Source: Candidatus Kaiserbacteria bacterium
Lineage (GTDB): Bacteria; Patescibacteria; Paceibacteria; UBA9973; UBA2100
Length of the DNA stretch: 12,700 bases
Assembly (NCBI GenBank): GCA_002401495.1
Contig: NVTG01000031.1
Span: 1-12,700 of the forward strand
Direction: 5' to 3'
Shown: piece by piece, positions 1 through 6,762 of the stretch
How positions within the stretch are numbered: the first letter of the stretch is position 1
Layout of the letters: every line of letters starts with the position of its first letter
Notes under the pieces: model-generated
What the model saw: the letters and a program-made list of their open reading frames with translations, nothing else
Told to the model about the DNA's origin: nothing
Database searches by the model: none
Program-made: the position numbers and the translations under genes

Positions 1-28
1 GGTTTAGTTTGGAGTCCGGTTCTAAGCT

Positions 29-289
29 CTAGAGTATGATGTCGAGTTTTGCATTTCTAACAACAAGAAAAAGCATAAGAACCACCAAGAACCCGCCTCC
101 AACAGCGTGTTGGATCCTATTTCCTAGTTCCAACTCAGGAAAGAATATACTTATCGTTGAAAAGGAGAAGCTAAGAGTCGCTATTAGAAAAAGGTAGCGA
201 AAATTAATCTTCTCTTCGGTGAGAAATTTTAATATCGCTATGTATGTAATTGAAAAAAGGAGTGCGGTAAGAAAGGAGAAGATCCACAT
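29..289 (-). CDS. Short hydrophobic membrane protein, possibly truncated
   Basis: Hypothetical protein of 86 residues with three likely membrane helices (about 3-21, 30-48, 64-78). A short stretch in the last part, NRIQHAVGGGFLVVL, recalls the H-x2-GG motif found before a helix in VanZ-like/DUF2238-like small membrane proteins, but the resemblance is too short to name a family. It begins 2 bases after the His-rich gene's stop, with no clear ribosome site, so it is probably translated by reinitiation. It stops (TAG) only about 20 residues after that motif, earlier than I would expect if the resemblance is real, so a truncation or a natural short form are both possible. Confidence 0.55.
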   Translation of the reverse strand: MWIFSFLTALLFSITYIAILKFLTEEKINFRYLFLIATLSFSFSTISIFFPELELGNRIQHAVGGGFLVVLMLFLVVRNAKLDIIL

Positions 290-291
290 AA

Positions 292-708
292 TTACTCATA
301 CGTGAGTACTATCTTGTCTTCGTCCTGCATAATGTACTCTCCTAGCTCTAGATTCTCTTCTCCATTTACTGTCATTACTAAATTCTCGCCAAGTTCGTTA
401 ATATCTTTGTTCCAAGAGCTAAAAAACATATTTAATTTAATCTCGTCGTAGGTAACTGACCTATCAAACTCAAGGTGTATTATTGGAAGGTCCTCATGAG
501 TGTGTATTGGATTATGTCCTCCCATTAAGCCAGTGTTGTTAGGTATTTCCACCTGCTCCCCTTTAACATAAATCTCTACCTCAGGATGCCAGTGAATACC
601 TTTGGTTGATATTACGTTAGGATCAGCCTCCTTTACACTTTTTGACCACATTGACCCTACTACTATTAATACCAATCCTACAGCTCCTATAATTAAAAAT
701 TTATTCAT
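292..708 (-). CDS. Small membrane-anchored His-rich extracytoplasmic protein, conserved-looking
   Basis: Not a named family to me, though similar small proteins with HWHPE and IHTHED motifs are, as I recall, common among Patescibacteria. The protein has 138 residues: an N-terminal membrane helix (about 3-20), then a soluble β-rich domain predicted outside the membrane. Clustered histidines H39 and H41 (GIHWHPEVEIYVKG), H65, H69, H71 (HNPIHTHEDLP) and H78 could bind a metal, but this is only suggested by spacing. The tail has the repeated idea 'VNGEENLELGEYIMQDEDKI'. I chose ATG 708, which lies in the last codons of the VTT gene (ATGAATAA overlap), over a start at 792 that would run through that gene and add a hydrophobic, Cys-containing stretch out of keeping with the rest. 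Confidence 0.75.
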   Translation of the reverse strand: MNKFLIIGAVGLVLIVVGSMWSKSVKEADPNVISTKGIHWHPEVEIYVKGEQVEIPNNTGLMGGHNPIHTHEDLPIIHLEFDRSVTYDEIKLNMFFSSWNKDINELGENLVMTVNGEENLELGEYIMQDEDKIVLTYE

Positions 709-1345
709 GCAGCTTATTATACATCTTGTTCTTAGAATATATATAATATGAACTAGCGGAAAACAGAACCACCCCAAAACTAATAACAGCAACTTGAATT
801 TGAGTTGTTGAAGTAGAAGCGTAAGTTAAAAGAAGTGTAAATGGTGTAATCCCTATAATAGTTGAAAAGAAAAATGCGCGATATCCAATCGTACTAAATA
901 TGCCAAGGGCGTAGCTTAAAATATCTACCGGTATAGTACTTCGAAGTAAGGTTACAAAGATGAAAACGTGGCGACGTGGAATTGCTGCTTCAATTTCACG
1001 CATTCTCTGAACCTTCTCCATTTTTCCAACCCATTTCAATCCATAGCGTCTCGCAAGATAAAAAGCGATCATAGAACCAATCGTCCACCCTAAAACAGTA
1101 TAGACCGCAGCTAAAAGCGGCCCCCAGCTATTTGCTGCAACCGGAACTAAGAAAAAAGTACTAATCGGAGCTATAACAACAGCTACAATCATTAGCCCTA
1201 AGTATGAAAAAATACCACCCACCCCAGCTTGTTGAACAAATCCTTCCAAAAACCCATTGTGTTGTTGAGAAACTCCGGACAGAAGTACGAACCCGATAAC
1301 CGTAAGTATGCAGCCTACGATGTACCAAATGGTGCTATTCTTCAT
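701..1345 (-). CDS. VTT-domain (TVP38/TMEM64, DedA superfamily) membrane protein
   Basis: Polytopic inner-membrane protein of 214 residues. The VTT-type signature is seen in two blocks: GSMIAFYLARRYGLKW (about 90-105) and LLRSTIPVDILSYALGI (about 134-149), followed by the re-entrant or helical segment FSTIIGITPFTLLLTYAS. Members of this superfamily are linked to lipid scrambling or flipping and membrane homeostasis; the substrate here is unknown. I use ATG 1345, giving MKNSTIWYIV, rather than the upstream TTG 1390, because the ATG directly precedes the first helix and has a GGTGGG-like purine stretch upstream. The start overlaps the preceding receiver stop by 11 bases; the end overlaps the next gene by 8. 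A link to chemosensing is not evident beyond the shared operon. Confidence 0.88.
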   Translation of the reverse strand: MKNSTIWYIVGCILTVIGFVLLSGVSQQHNGFLEGFVQQAGVGGIFSYLGLMIVAVVIAPISTFFLVPVAANSWGPLLAAVYTVLGWTIGSMIAFYLARRYGLKWVGKMEKVQRMREIEAAIPRRHVFIFVTLLRSTIPVDILSYALGIFSTIGYRAFFFSTIIGITPFTLLLTYASTSTTQIQVAVISFGVVLFSASSYYIYSKNKMYNKLHE

Positions 1346-1721
1346 CTGGCCCACCCACCATAGCTTTAACTCTCTCCACAACTTGTTCAATTTCTATATC
1401 GGTCTTCATAAAGTATTCATATATGTTCAACTCCATAGCCTCTTGCACTCTATCAATTCCACCAACATTAGTTAGTAGAATAATCTTTACATCCTTACCC
1501 CATTCGTCTCCTCGTAGACGTCTCGCCATCGCAAGACCTCCTTCTTTAGGCATAACAATATCAAGAAGAATTAAGTCTGGCTTCTCACGAATTGCTGTTA
1601 CAAAACCAGCATCCCCATCCATTTCTGTGAATACTTTAAACCCAACGTTAGTCAATCGATCTTTTAGTGCTCGCAACAATGGCTCTTCATCTTCTATAAT
1701 TAAAATTGTTTTCTTGTTCAT
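1335..1721 (-). CDS. Receiver-only response regulator (second of pair)
   Basis: The 128-residue single receiver domain has acidic residues E10-D11, phosphorylation site D54 (LILLDIVMP), T84 and K106 (YFMKTD); all essential positions are present. Starting by a 4-base overlap with its paralogue, it is very likely coupled to it in translation. The 3' end overlaps the following VTT-protein gene by 11 bases. A short acidic tail (GGPDEE) follows the last helix. No DNA-binding, enzymatic or phosphotransfer domain is attached. Two receivers behind one kinase suggest branching or a phosphate sink; this is inferred from order only. Confidence 0.93.
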   Translation of the reverse strand: MNKKTILIIEDEEPLLRALKDRLTNVGFKVFTEMDGDAGFVTAIREKPDLILLDIVMPKEGGLAMARRLRGDEWGKDVKIILLTNVGGIDRVQEAMELNIYEYFMKTDIEIEQVVERVKAMVGGPDEE

Positions 1722-2110
1722 ATATTATTTACGGGACATAAATCCTTAATTTTTTCTACTATCTTTTTAATCTCCAAATCACTTTTGATAAAGTAATTGT
1801 CTACCCCATATTCTACCGCTTCTCTTGCCTGATTGGAATCCTCAATATTCGTAAGTATCATAACCTCCACGTCCTTGCCCCACGAATCTCCTCGAAGTAA
1901 TTTTAAAACTTCTACCCCATCAGCTTTTGGCATTTTTAAATCCAGTAATATAATTCTAGGATGTTCTTGCAGGGCCATGGTAAGACCTTCCTTACCGTTC
2001 CTTGCCCTTGAAATAGCATATCCTTCTCTCACTAGCTTAATTTCTAGTAGATCACCGTAGGCGTCCTCGTCTTCAATTATAAGTATTCTACTTTTAGTTT
2101 CATCTACCAT
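1718..2110 (-). CDS. Receiver-only response regulator (first of pair)
   Basis: The 130-residue protein consists of one receiver domain and no output domain. Phosphorylation pocket: E13-D14, D57 (IILLDLKMP), T87 (LTN), K109 (YFIKSD). The segment RGDSWGKDVEVMILTN is almost repeated in the next gene (RGDEWGKDVKIILLTN), so the two are paralogues; they form a different group from the two CheY proteins at 8870-9617. It starts 19 bases after the CHASE kinase, the probable phosphodonor. Its TGA stop overlaps the ATG of the next gene (ATGA), showing that TGA acts as a stop here. Output must be through protein contact, perhaps with the paired receiver, the kinase or a motility component. Confidence 0.93.
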   Translation of the reverse strand: MVDETKSRILIIEDEDAYGDLLEIKLVREGYAISRARNGKEGLTMALQEHPRIILLDLKMPKADGVEVLKLLRGDSWGKDVEVMILTNIEDSNQAREAVEYGVDNYFIKSDLEIKKIVEKIKDLCPVNNI

Positions 2111-2129
2111 GTAACTTCTTTATACCATA

Positions 2130-4391
2130 TTAAGAGAGTTCTTTTTCTCCACTAATGCGTAACATACCAGAAAGTGGTAGAGACATTGAAAATACTGTAT
2201 CCTCGCCTTCTTTAGAGGTAAACCAAACCCTACCTCCTGCATTTTCTACAACCTCTTTAACAATGTACAGACCTAGACCATTTCCGTCCGGATCTTGTAC
2301 TCTAGCGTTGCTTGCCCTAAATAGTTTCTGGAATATCTTGCTTTGTTCTTTCTCGGGAATTGGCTCTCCGTTATTTGAAACACTAAACATTACTCCCTTT
2401 TCATCAGAACTTAAAGAAACTTTTATCTTACCTTCGTCCTGAGTATATTTGATAGCGTTTGATATGAAATTCTGGAAAATTATACGTAGAAGTTTTGGAT
2501 CTGCATTAGTTATAGGGAAATCTTCTGGGAAGTCCTCTACAATCTCATGCTTTTTCTTTAATGTTCTAGGCTTCATCTCTTCTAGCACCTCTCTACACAG
2601 CTCTATAAAGTCCGTAGGAAGAGGCTCTATTATAAATACCCCCATATCGATTCTTGAGATATTTAACAATCCGTTAATTAGTTGATTAATTCTTTGGCTC
2701 ATTGTGTAAACCCCTCTTAGTATTTCTCTTTGATTATCTGGTATATCACCGTAGTCTCCATCTAAAAGCATTTCAATATTCCAATTGATAGCTCCAACAG
2801 GTGTCTTTAATTGGTGAGATGCAAGAGAAACGAATTCCGTTTTTTCACGATCGATTTCCTGCTCGCGAGTAATATCGTGGAGAACCACGGCACTTCCTTG
2901 CGGTACTCCTTCGTCGTCTAACACGGGGATAATAACCGCTTGATATGTAAAACTGGAGAATGGCAAGTTACTTATAAAGCGAACTTTCTTTTCCTTAAGC
3001 ACCTCATCTAAGGCTACATCAAAATCAATCTTCTCTTTTGAAAACAACTTGCTTAATTCTGCCAGATAAAATCCTTTAAGTGGTAGCCCTGTCATGTTAA
3101 CCATTGCTGAGTTAACTAAAACAGACTTCTTGTTTGTATCGAAAAATACAACCCCGTCTGTTAGACCGTTAATTAGAGAATTAATTTTTTTCTTCTCAAT
3201 TTCTGTATTATCTCTTTCTTCTGCAACGTCTTCCAAGATGTTCTGAGCAGCCTGTCTTGCTTGGGTCGCTACCAGAAATTGCTCATCCAACGTTTGTGTC
3301 TTTTCCTCTAATTCTTTAAGGGATGATTCTACCTTGCCCTTCTCTAATTTAAAGTTATGGGTCATATCTTTAGCTACTTTTAGAGCTTTCTTCTTTGTTC
3401 TGTTTAGGAAAAAGAAGAAGAATAGGACAATAAGGGAAAGGATAACTTCCGCTGCAAAAATTATTTTTGGAATAAGAAGATCGTTACTAAGTTTATCAAA
3501 AAACAAAGGTGTGGGGTGTACATTAATTTTCCAAATCTTTCCGCCAACTTCTATTGTTCCTGAGTATATAAATTCACTTACCTCAGCAGTATGGTCATCT
3601 GTATGTTCTATATTAGTAAAAAATTCTTGAGATGTATCTATATCTATTAATTCAAAATGCACTCCTCCACCCTCTTCAGCGACACGAGCAACTTCCCTAA
3701 ATAAATCATCAGCCGTAAGAACAGACAGAATAAAACCCTTTAGGTTCTCACGCCTTGAACCAAGCGTGTCTGATGGAGAATTGTTTCTATACACCGGTAG
3801 AATACCTAAGAAAGCTACTGTTGTTTCTTCATTTTGAACTAGAATAATTGGTGTTGTCAGCGTAAATTCATTAGTATCTCTTGCGGTTTCAAGTGCTTCA
3901 AGCCTGTCAGGATTAGATCCTAAATCAAATCCAAACGCTCCTTCATTTCCTTCTATTGGCTCTATGTAATTAACTACAAAATATTCTTCCCTTTCACCTT
4001 CTGGCTTTATATTAAAAGTTGAGAATCCTTCGTTTTGAACATTCTGTATAAACGCCCCCTTTTCCTCTGAACTGACCCTATCTATATACTCCAGTGCTTT
4101 TATACTTGGATATCGCTCGAGTATACTTTGAGAATCAAGAAAGTTTTTCCATTGCCCTCTACTTATATTATCTTCCGAAGAATATAGTCCAACTCCTGCC
4201 CTTACGATATTTTCATAAATAGTAAAATTCTCCTCTATAGAGTGTCGAGTGTTTAGTGCTAGTGCTAGAAAAGAATCCTCCACTTTTTTGTCTACAGTAG
4301 TTTTTACAACAGTAAAAACAAAATAGAGCCCGAAAAGCAAAACCAAAAATACTGCTATAAAACTTGAATATCTATTAGTATTTAAATTCAT
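2130..4391 (-). CDS. CHASE-PAS sensor histidine kinase
   Basis: Membrane sensor kinase of 753 residues. Order: TM1 about 11-31; extracytoplasmic CHASE domain about 45-295 (RAGVGLYSSEDNISRGQW, FGFDLGSNPDRLEALETA, TTPIIL); TM2 about 307-329; a coiled coil about 345-400; a PAS domain about 402-512 (INGLTDGVVFFDTNKKSVLVN); HisKA with phospho-acceptor His526 (SLASHQLKTPVGAINW); HATPase with N-box (FQNFISNAIKYT), and G2 GNGLGLYIV at 703-711. The G1 box reads SNNGEPIP, with Asn where Asp usually contacts adenine; this variant occurs in active kinases, so I still expect activity. The likely phosphate targets are the two receivers immediately downstream. CHASE ligands are typically small molecules; the true one is unknown. 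The kinase core resembles those common in Patescibacteria. Confidence 0.95.
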   Translation of the reverse strand: MNLNTNRYSSFIAVFLVLLFGLYFVFTVVKTTVDKKVEDSFLALALNTRHSIEENFTIYENIVRAGVGLYSSEDNISRGQWKNFLDSQSILERYPSIKALEYIDRVSSEEKGAFIQNVQNEGFSTFNIKPEGEREEYFVVNYIEPIEGNEGAFGFDLGSNPDRLEALETARDTNEFTLTTPIILVQNEETTVAFLGILPVYRNNSPSDTLGSRRENLKGFILSVLTADDLFREVARVAEEGGGVHFELIDIDTSQEFFTNIEHTDDHTAEVSEFIYSGTIEVGGKIWKINVHPTPLFFDKLSNDLLIPKIIFAAEVILSLIVLFFFFFLNRTKKKALKVAKDMTHNFKLEKGKVESSLKELEEKTQTLDEQFLVATQARQAAQNILEDVAEERDNTEIEKKKINSLINGLTDGVVFFDTNKKSVLVNSAMVNMTGLPLKGFYLAELSKLFSKEKIDFDVALDEVLKEKKVRFISNLPFSSFTYQAVIIPVLDDEGVPQGSAVVLHDITREQEIDREKTEFVSLASHQLKTPVGAINWNIEMLLDGDYGDIPDNQREILRGVYTMSQRINQLINGLLNISRIDMGVFIIEPLPTDFIELCREVLEEMKPRTLKKKHEIVEDFPEDFPITNADPKLLRIIFQNFISNAIKYTQDEGKIKVSLSSDEKGVMFSVSNNGEPIPEKEQSKIFQKLFRASNARVQDPDGNGLGLYIVKEVVENAGGRVWFTSKEGEDTVFSMSLPLSGMLRISGEKELS

Positions 4392-4397
4392 AGAGTT

Positions 4398-5447
4398 CTA
4401 ATTTGGCAAAAATCTAGAAGTAACAAAGTCGCCAACCATAAACTCTCTATCTAGAAACTCATTCCTCTGCATATGCTCGTAAAGTTTTAACATCTGGTGA
4501 GTGTTGATTAACCCTATTCTAGAATTAGTATTAGGTTGTATTAAAGGAGCACTACTTACTAATATAAATTTTTCATAATCTCTATCTAGATATGATTCGC
4601 TTGTAACATACTCCATGGTTATATCTACAGCCTCGTCTATATTTTCAAGTGCATATTCCCATCCCTTAACTGTTTCTGCTACAAATTTTCTAACTACTTT
4701 CGGATTTTCCTCAATAAATGATTTTCTTGCCACAATTAAATCATTATTGATATTTATACGATAACGCTCTGGTAATATTATTGAGTAATCAATTTCTTCT
4801 TTATTAAAGAAATAAAGTTGATCTGTTCTATAAATATCAACAACGTCTGCACTTCCTTCCATTAAATCATCTATTTCCCTTTGGCCAAATCCCAATGTTT
4901 TAATCTCAACGTCTTCACGAGGTATTCCAAATCCTTGCAAAAGAAGTAGGTACGAAAGTTCTTCTTCAATCTTACCTCCCTTACTACCCAAGACCTTTCC
5001 TACAAAATCAGCTGGTCCATCTATCTCACTGTCCGACATTGAAATAAGTGCGTACGGTGATACTTGGTATATTGCAGCAATTGCCTCTAATTCTTCTCCA
5101 GAAGAGATATGTAGTAGAAACTCCTCGGCACTCATTAGCGCAAAGTCTGCCTCTCCACTGATTAGATCATCAGAGGGCAGTGTCTCAAAATCAAATTCTT
5201 TAAAAGTTACATTAAGCCCTTTCCTAAAGTAATATCCCTTGTCTTTGGCGGTATACATCCCAGCAAATTGTGCCTGGTGAACCCACTTTAAAGAAACCTG
5301 TACGTCAGCAGAGTTGTTTTTAGTGTAGGTGAAGAAGGCACCCACTACTAAAAGTATGACTATTACAACAATAAGCGCCCAGTATTCCCTTAAAATCTCT
5401 GAAACTTTTCCAAAGGCATTATTAGTTTCTTTTAAAAATTGATCCAT
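4398..5447 (-). CDS. Membrane-anchored NMT1/THI5-type solute-binding protein
   Basis: The 349-residue protein has an N-terminal cytoplasmic stretch (1-23), one membrane helix (about 24-40) and an extracytoplasmic domain of the NMT1/THI5 class, best known from ABC importers for pyrimidine or thiamine precursors. The family signature is clear at about 53-81: LKWVHQAQFAGMYTAKDKG, then YYFRKGLNVTF. The charged start before the helix is not a lipoprotein signal (no lipobox Cys), so the protein stays anchored with its N terminus inside. No ABC permease or ATPase gene is nearby. The gene sits between a kinase-less sensor and a histidine kinase, 6 bases from each, so I infer a sensory rather than transport role, presenting ligand to the kinase or to the six-helix protein. 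The ligand is unknown. An orphan transporter component is the alternative. Confidence 0.85.
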   Translation of the reverse strand: MDQFLKETNNAFGKVSEILREYWALIVVIVILLVVGAFFTYTKNNSADVQVSLKWVHQAQFAGMYTAKDKGYYFRKGLNVTFKEFDFETLPSDDLISGEADFALMSAEEFLLHISSGEELEAIAAIYQVSPYALISMSDSEIDGPADFVGKVLGSKGGKIEEELSYLLLLQGFGIPREDVEIKTLGFGQREIDDLMEGSADVVDIYRTDQLYFFNKEEIDYSIILPERYRININNDLIVARKSFIEENPKVVRKFVAETVKGWEYALENIDEAVDITMEYVTSESYLDRDYEKFILVSSAPLIQPNTNSRIGLINTHQMLKLYEHMQRNEFLDREFMVGDFVTSRFLPN

Positions 5448-5453
5448 ATTATT

Positions 5454-6200
5454 TTATATATTACCTTTAAGCGCTTTTATTTCCTTTTTCAATTCTACCA
5501 TCTTCAATTCTCTTCCCATCATAAGCTTATTCATCTTTTCTAGCTTATCTTTTTGAAGAGAAAGCTCTCTGTTAGTCTTATCTACCTCTACGGACTTTGT
5601 CTTGTTCTGATCCATTTCAACTGCTGAAAGAAAAGCTCGGTCTTCTATCGTCTTTGCATTTTGCTGTGCTTTTTCTGCATATTTAAAGAGCTCAGACCCT
5701 CTCTCGTCAGAGTATTTTTTGTGTATGTAGATCATCGCAGCAAGTGCTCCATATATCATTTGGAATTTTATACTTACCGCTGTATCCAAATCTACAAACC
5801 CAAAAATTGAAATGGAGACAAACGCCAAATACATTATTGCTGCGTGAATTGCAAAAAACTGCCTATTTGCAGCTAACACGTAAACAATCAAAAGGAGCCC
5901 TACTAGCCCAGCGTATGGACTTGGGTCTGCTCCTGTAATTTGAGTTATTATAAAAAGTAAAAGGAATCCACCTAGATAGGAAATTATAGACCCTAAAGTA
6001 TTTACAAACTTACCTTTTGCTGCCAAAAAAATGGTTAGTGCTAAAAATACCACTAAGGATGCCTCCGAAATTGCGACTGGTATGTTATTTGAATTAAAAT
6101 TAGTTATAGCAGCCCCAGCTGAAACCACGGATAGTAAGATAGCGACTATAATATAAATCTTTCTCTTATGCTTTTGCTGTAATAGTTGTGGGTTTGGCAT
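5454..6200 (-). CDS. Six-helix membrane protein with C-terminal signalling coiled coil, no kinase domain
   Basis: Unrecognised as a named family. The 248-residue product has about six hydrophobic helices (roughly 15-33, 42-60, 70-88, 95-111, 115-136, 144-160) and then a charged helical tail (162-248) with heptad character. It ends in MNKLMMGRELKMVELKKEI…, a segment I know from linkers just before PAS or kinase domains in multidomain sensors. Here a stop follows at once, so this looks like the sensor and linker half of a kinase with the catalytic half missing. It is followed 6 bases later by a binding-protein gene and then a complete kinase. I chose ATG 6200 over the upstream GTG 6239 because the extra 13 residues are aromatic and unlike a start, and because TATAAT lies between the two. 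Function unknown; a membrane adaptor for the kinase is possible. Confidence 0.75.
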   Translation of the reverse strand: MPNPQLLQQKHKRKIYIIVAILLSVVSAGAAITNFNSNNIPVAISEASLVVFLALTIFLAAKGKFVNTLGSIISYLGGFLLLFIITQITGADPSPYAGLVGLLLIVYVLAANRQFFAIHAAIMYLAFVSISIFGFVDLDTAVSIKFQMIYGALAAMIYIHKKYSDERGSELFKYAEKAQQNAKTIEDRAFLSAVEMDQNKTKSVEVDKTNRELSLQKDKLEKMNKLMMGRELKMVELKKEIKALKGNI

Positions 6201-6221
6201 ATAAATTAATATTCTGTATAC

Positions 6222-6227
6222 ATTATA
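6222..6227 (-). promoter_or_regulatory. Possible -10 box of an internal promoter
   Basis: A perfect TATAAT on the minus strand, 21 bases before the ATG at 6200, in the widest intergenic gap of the window. No good TTGACA-like -35 is seen at 16-18 bases (the sequence there is near AGGCGT), so it would be a -10-dominated or activator-dependent promoter. It could separately drive the second sensory module (six-helix protein, binding protein, kinase, receivers). Confidence 0.35.
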
Positions 6228-6231
6228 GCTG

Positions 6232-6257
6232 AATAACACGCCTAACGCCTGGTTATT
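6232..6257. repeat. Short inverted repeat with nested direct repeat, possible operator
   Basis: On the + strand AATAAC (6232-6237) and GTTATT (6252-6257) form a perfect 6-base inverted repeat around a 14-base centre. That centre holds two copies of ACGCCT in direct repeat (6238-6243 and 6245-6250, 7-base period). The element lies between cheD and the six-helix membrane gene, immediately upstream of a TATAAT hexamer. There is no T-run after it, so it does not look like an intrinsic terminator. The operator role is inferred, and such short repeats can arise by chance. Confidence 0.3.
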
Positions 6258-6259
6258 TA

Positions 6260-6757
6260 TTAACTGTTATTTACAATCTCTATTTTCCCTTCATCTAAAT
6301 TAAAGTTCACAGATCTACCAACCTTTCCTCCCACCTCTCTCTTTATAATTTCAATCCCATGTTTTTCCAATTCGCTTTCAATGGAATCAACATTTCTACT
6401 CCCTACACTTGCCCTACCACTTGCTAGCTCAGCAAACATATTTGCACCACCTACGAGTGCCGCTACTAAATCAGTTTTCTCGCTACCTAACTCAGACAAC
6501 TCACTTAATAACGAATCTATTCCACTTGGGGCATATCGTGCCATTAAATAGGAGCTATCTTGCTTTGTCTTTTTTATAATAATGTCCTCCTCATGTTCCC
6601 CAAGTTTTTTAGGGAGCATTATATGCGCCATTCCCCCATTCCTTTTTACCTTGTCATAGAGAATCACAACAACACAAGATCCGATCCCATTGGATTCCAT
6701 TTCCATAGGCTCACTTCCTACTCCTATGTCTCCTGTGTAGACAATTAAAAACTTCAT
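6260..6757 (-). CDS. cheD: Chemoreceptor glutamine deamidase CheD
   Basis: Deamidates Gln at receptor methylation sites and, in known systems, binds CheC. The protein is 165 residues, the usual CheD length. Catalytic residues match the Thermotoga enzyme layout: Cys28 in GIGSCVVV, His45 in GGMAHIMLP, and Ser22 at the position of the third residue, usually Thr. The conserved VGGANMF (about 102-108) and GRSVNF (about 147-152) segments are present. The receptor at the right end of the operon contains Gln-Gln methylation-like sites, fitting substrates, and a cheC is in the same operon, fitting the CheC-CheD adaptation pair. The gene ends with two consecutive stop codons (TAA TAA) before the widest intergenic stretch of the window. 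Confidence 0.95.
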   Translation of the reverse strand: MKFLIVYTGDIGVGSEPMEMESNGIGSCVVVILYDKVKRNGGMAHIMLPKKLGEHEEDIIIKKTKQDSSYLMARYAPSGIDSLLSELSELGSEKTDLVAALVGGANMFAELASGRASVGSRNVDSIESELEKHGIEIIKREVGGKVGRSVNFNLDEGKIEIVNNS

Positions 6758-6762
6758 ACTTC

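Noticed and set aside
709..792. Upstream start for the His-rich protein giving 28 extra residues
   Set aside because: It would overlap the VTT gene by over 90 bases and add a second hydrophobic stretch; ATG 708 gives a normal signal-anchor start.
1346..1390. TTG start for the VTT protein giving 15 extra residues
   Set aside because: An ATG at 1345 directly before the first helix, with a purine-rich upstream stretch and a typical short overlap, is a better start.
2119..2124. TATAAA with an upstream TG (extended -10 look) just before the first receiver of the pair
   Set aside because: No -35, it overlaps the end of the kinase gene, and a start there would leave almost no leader; AT-rich sequence gives such hexamers by chance.
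6232..6257. Intrinsic terminator after cheD
   Set aside because: The inverted repeat is short with AT stems, a 14-base loop and no following T-run.
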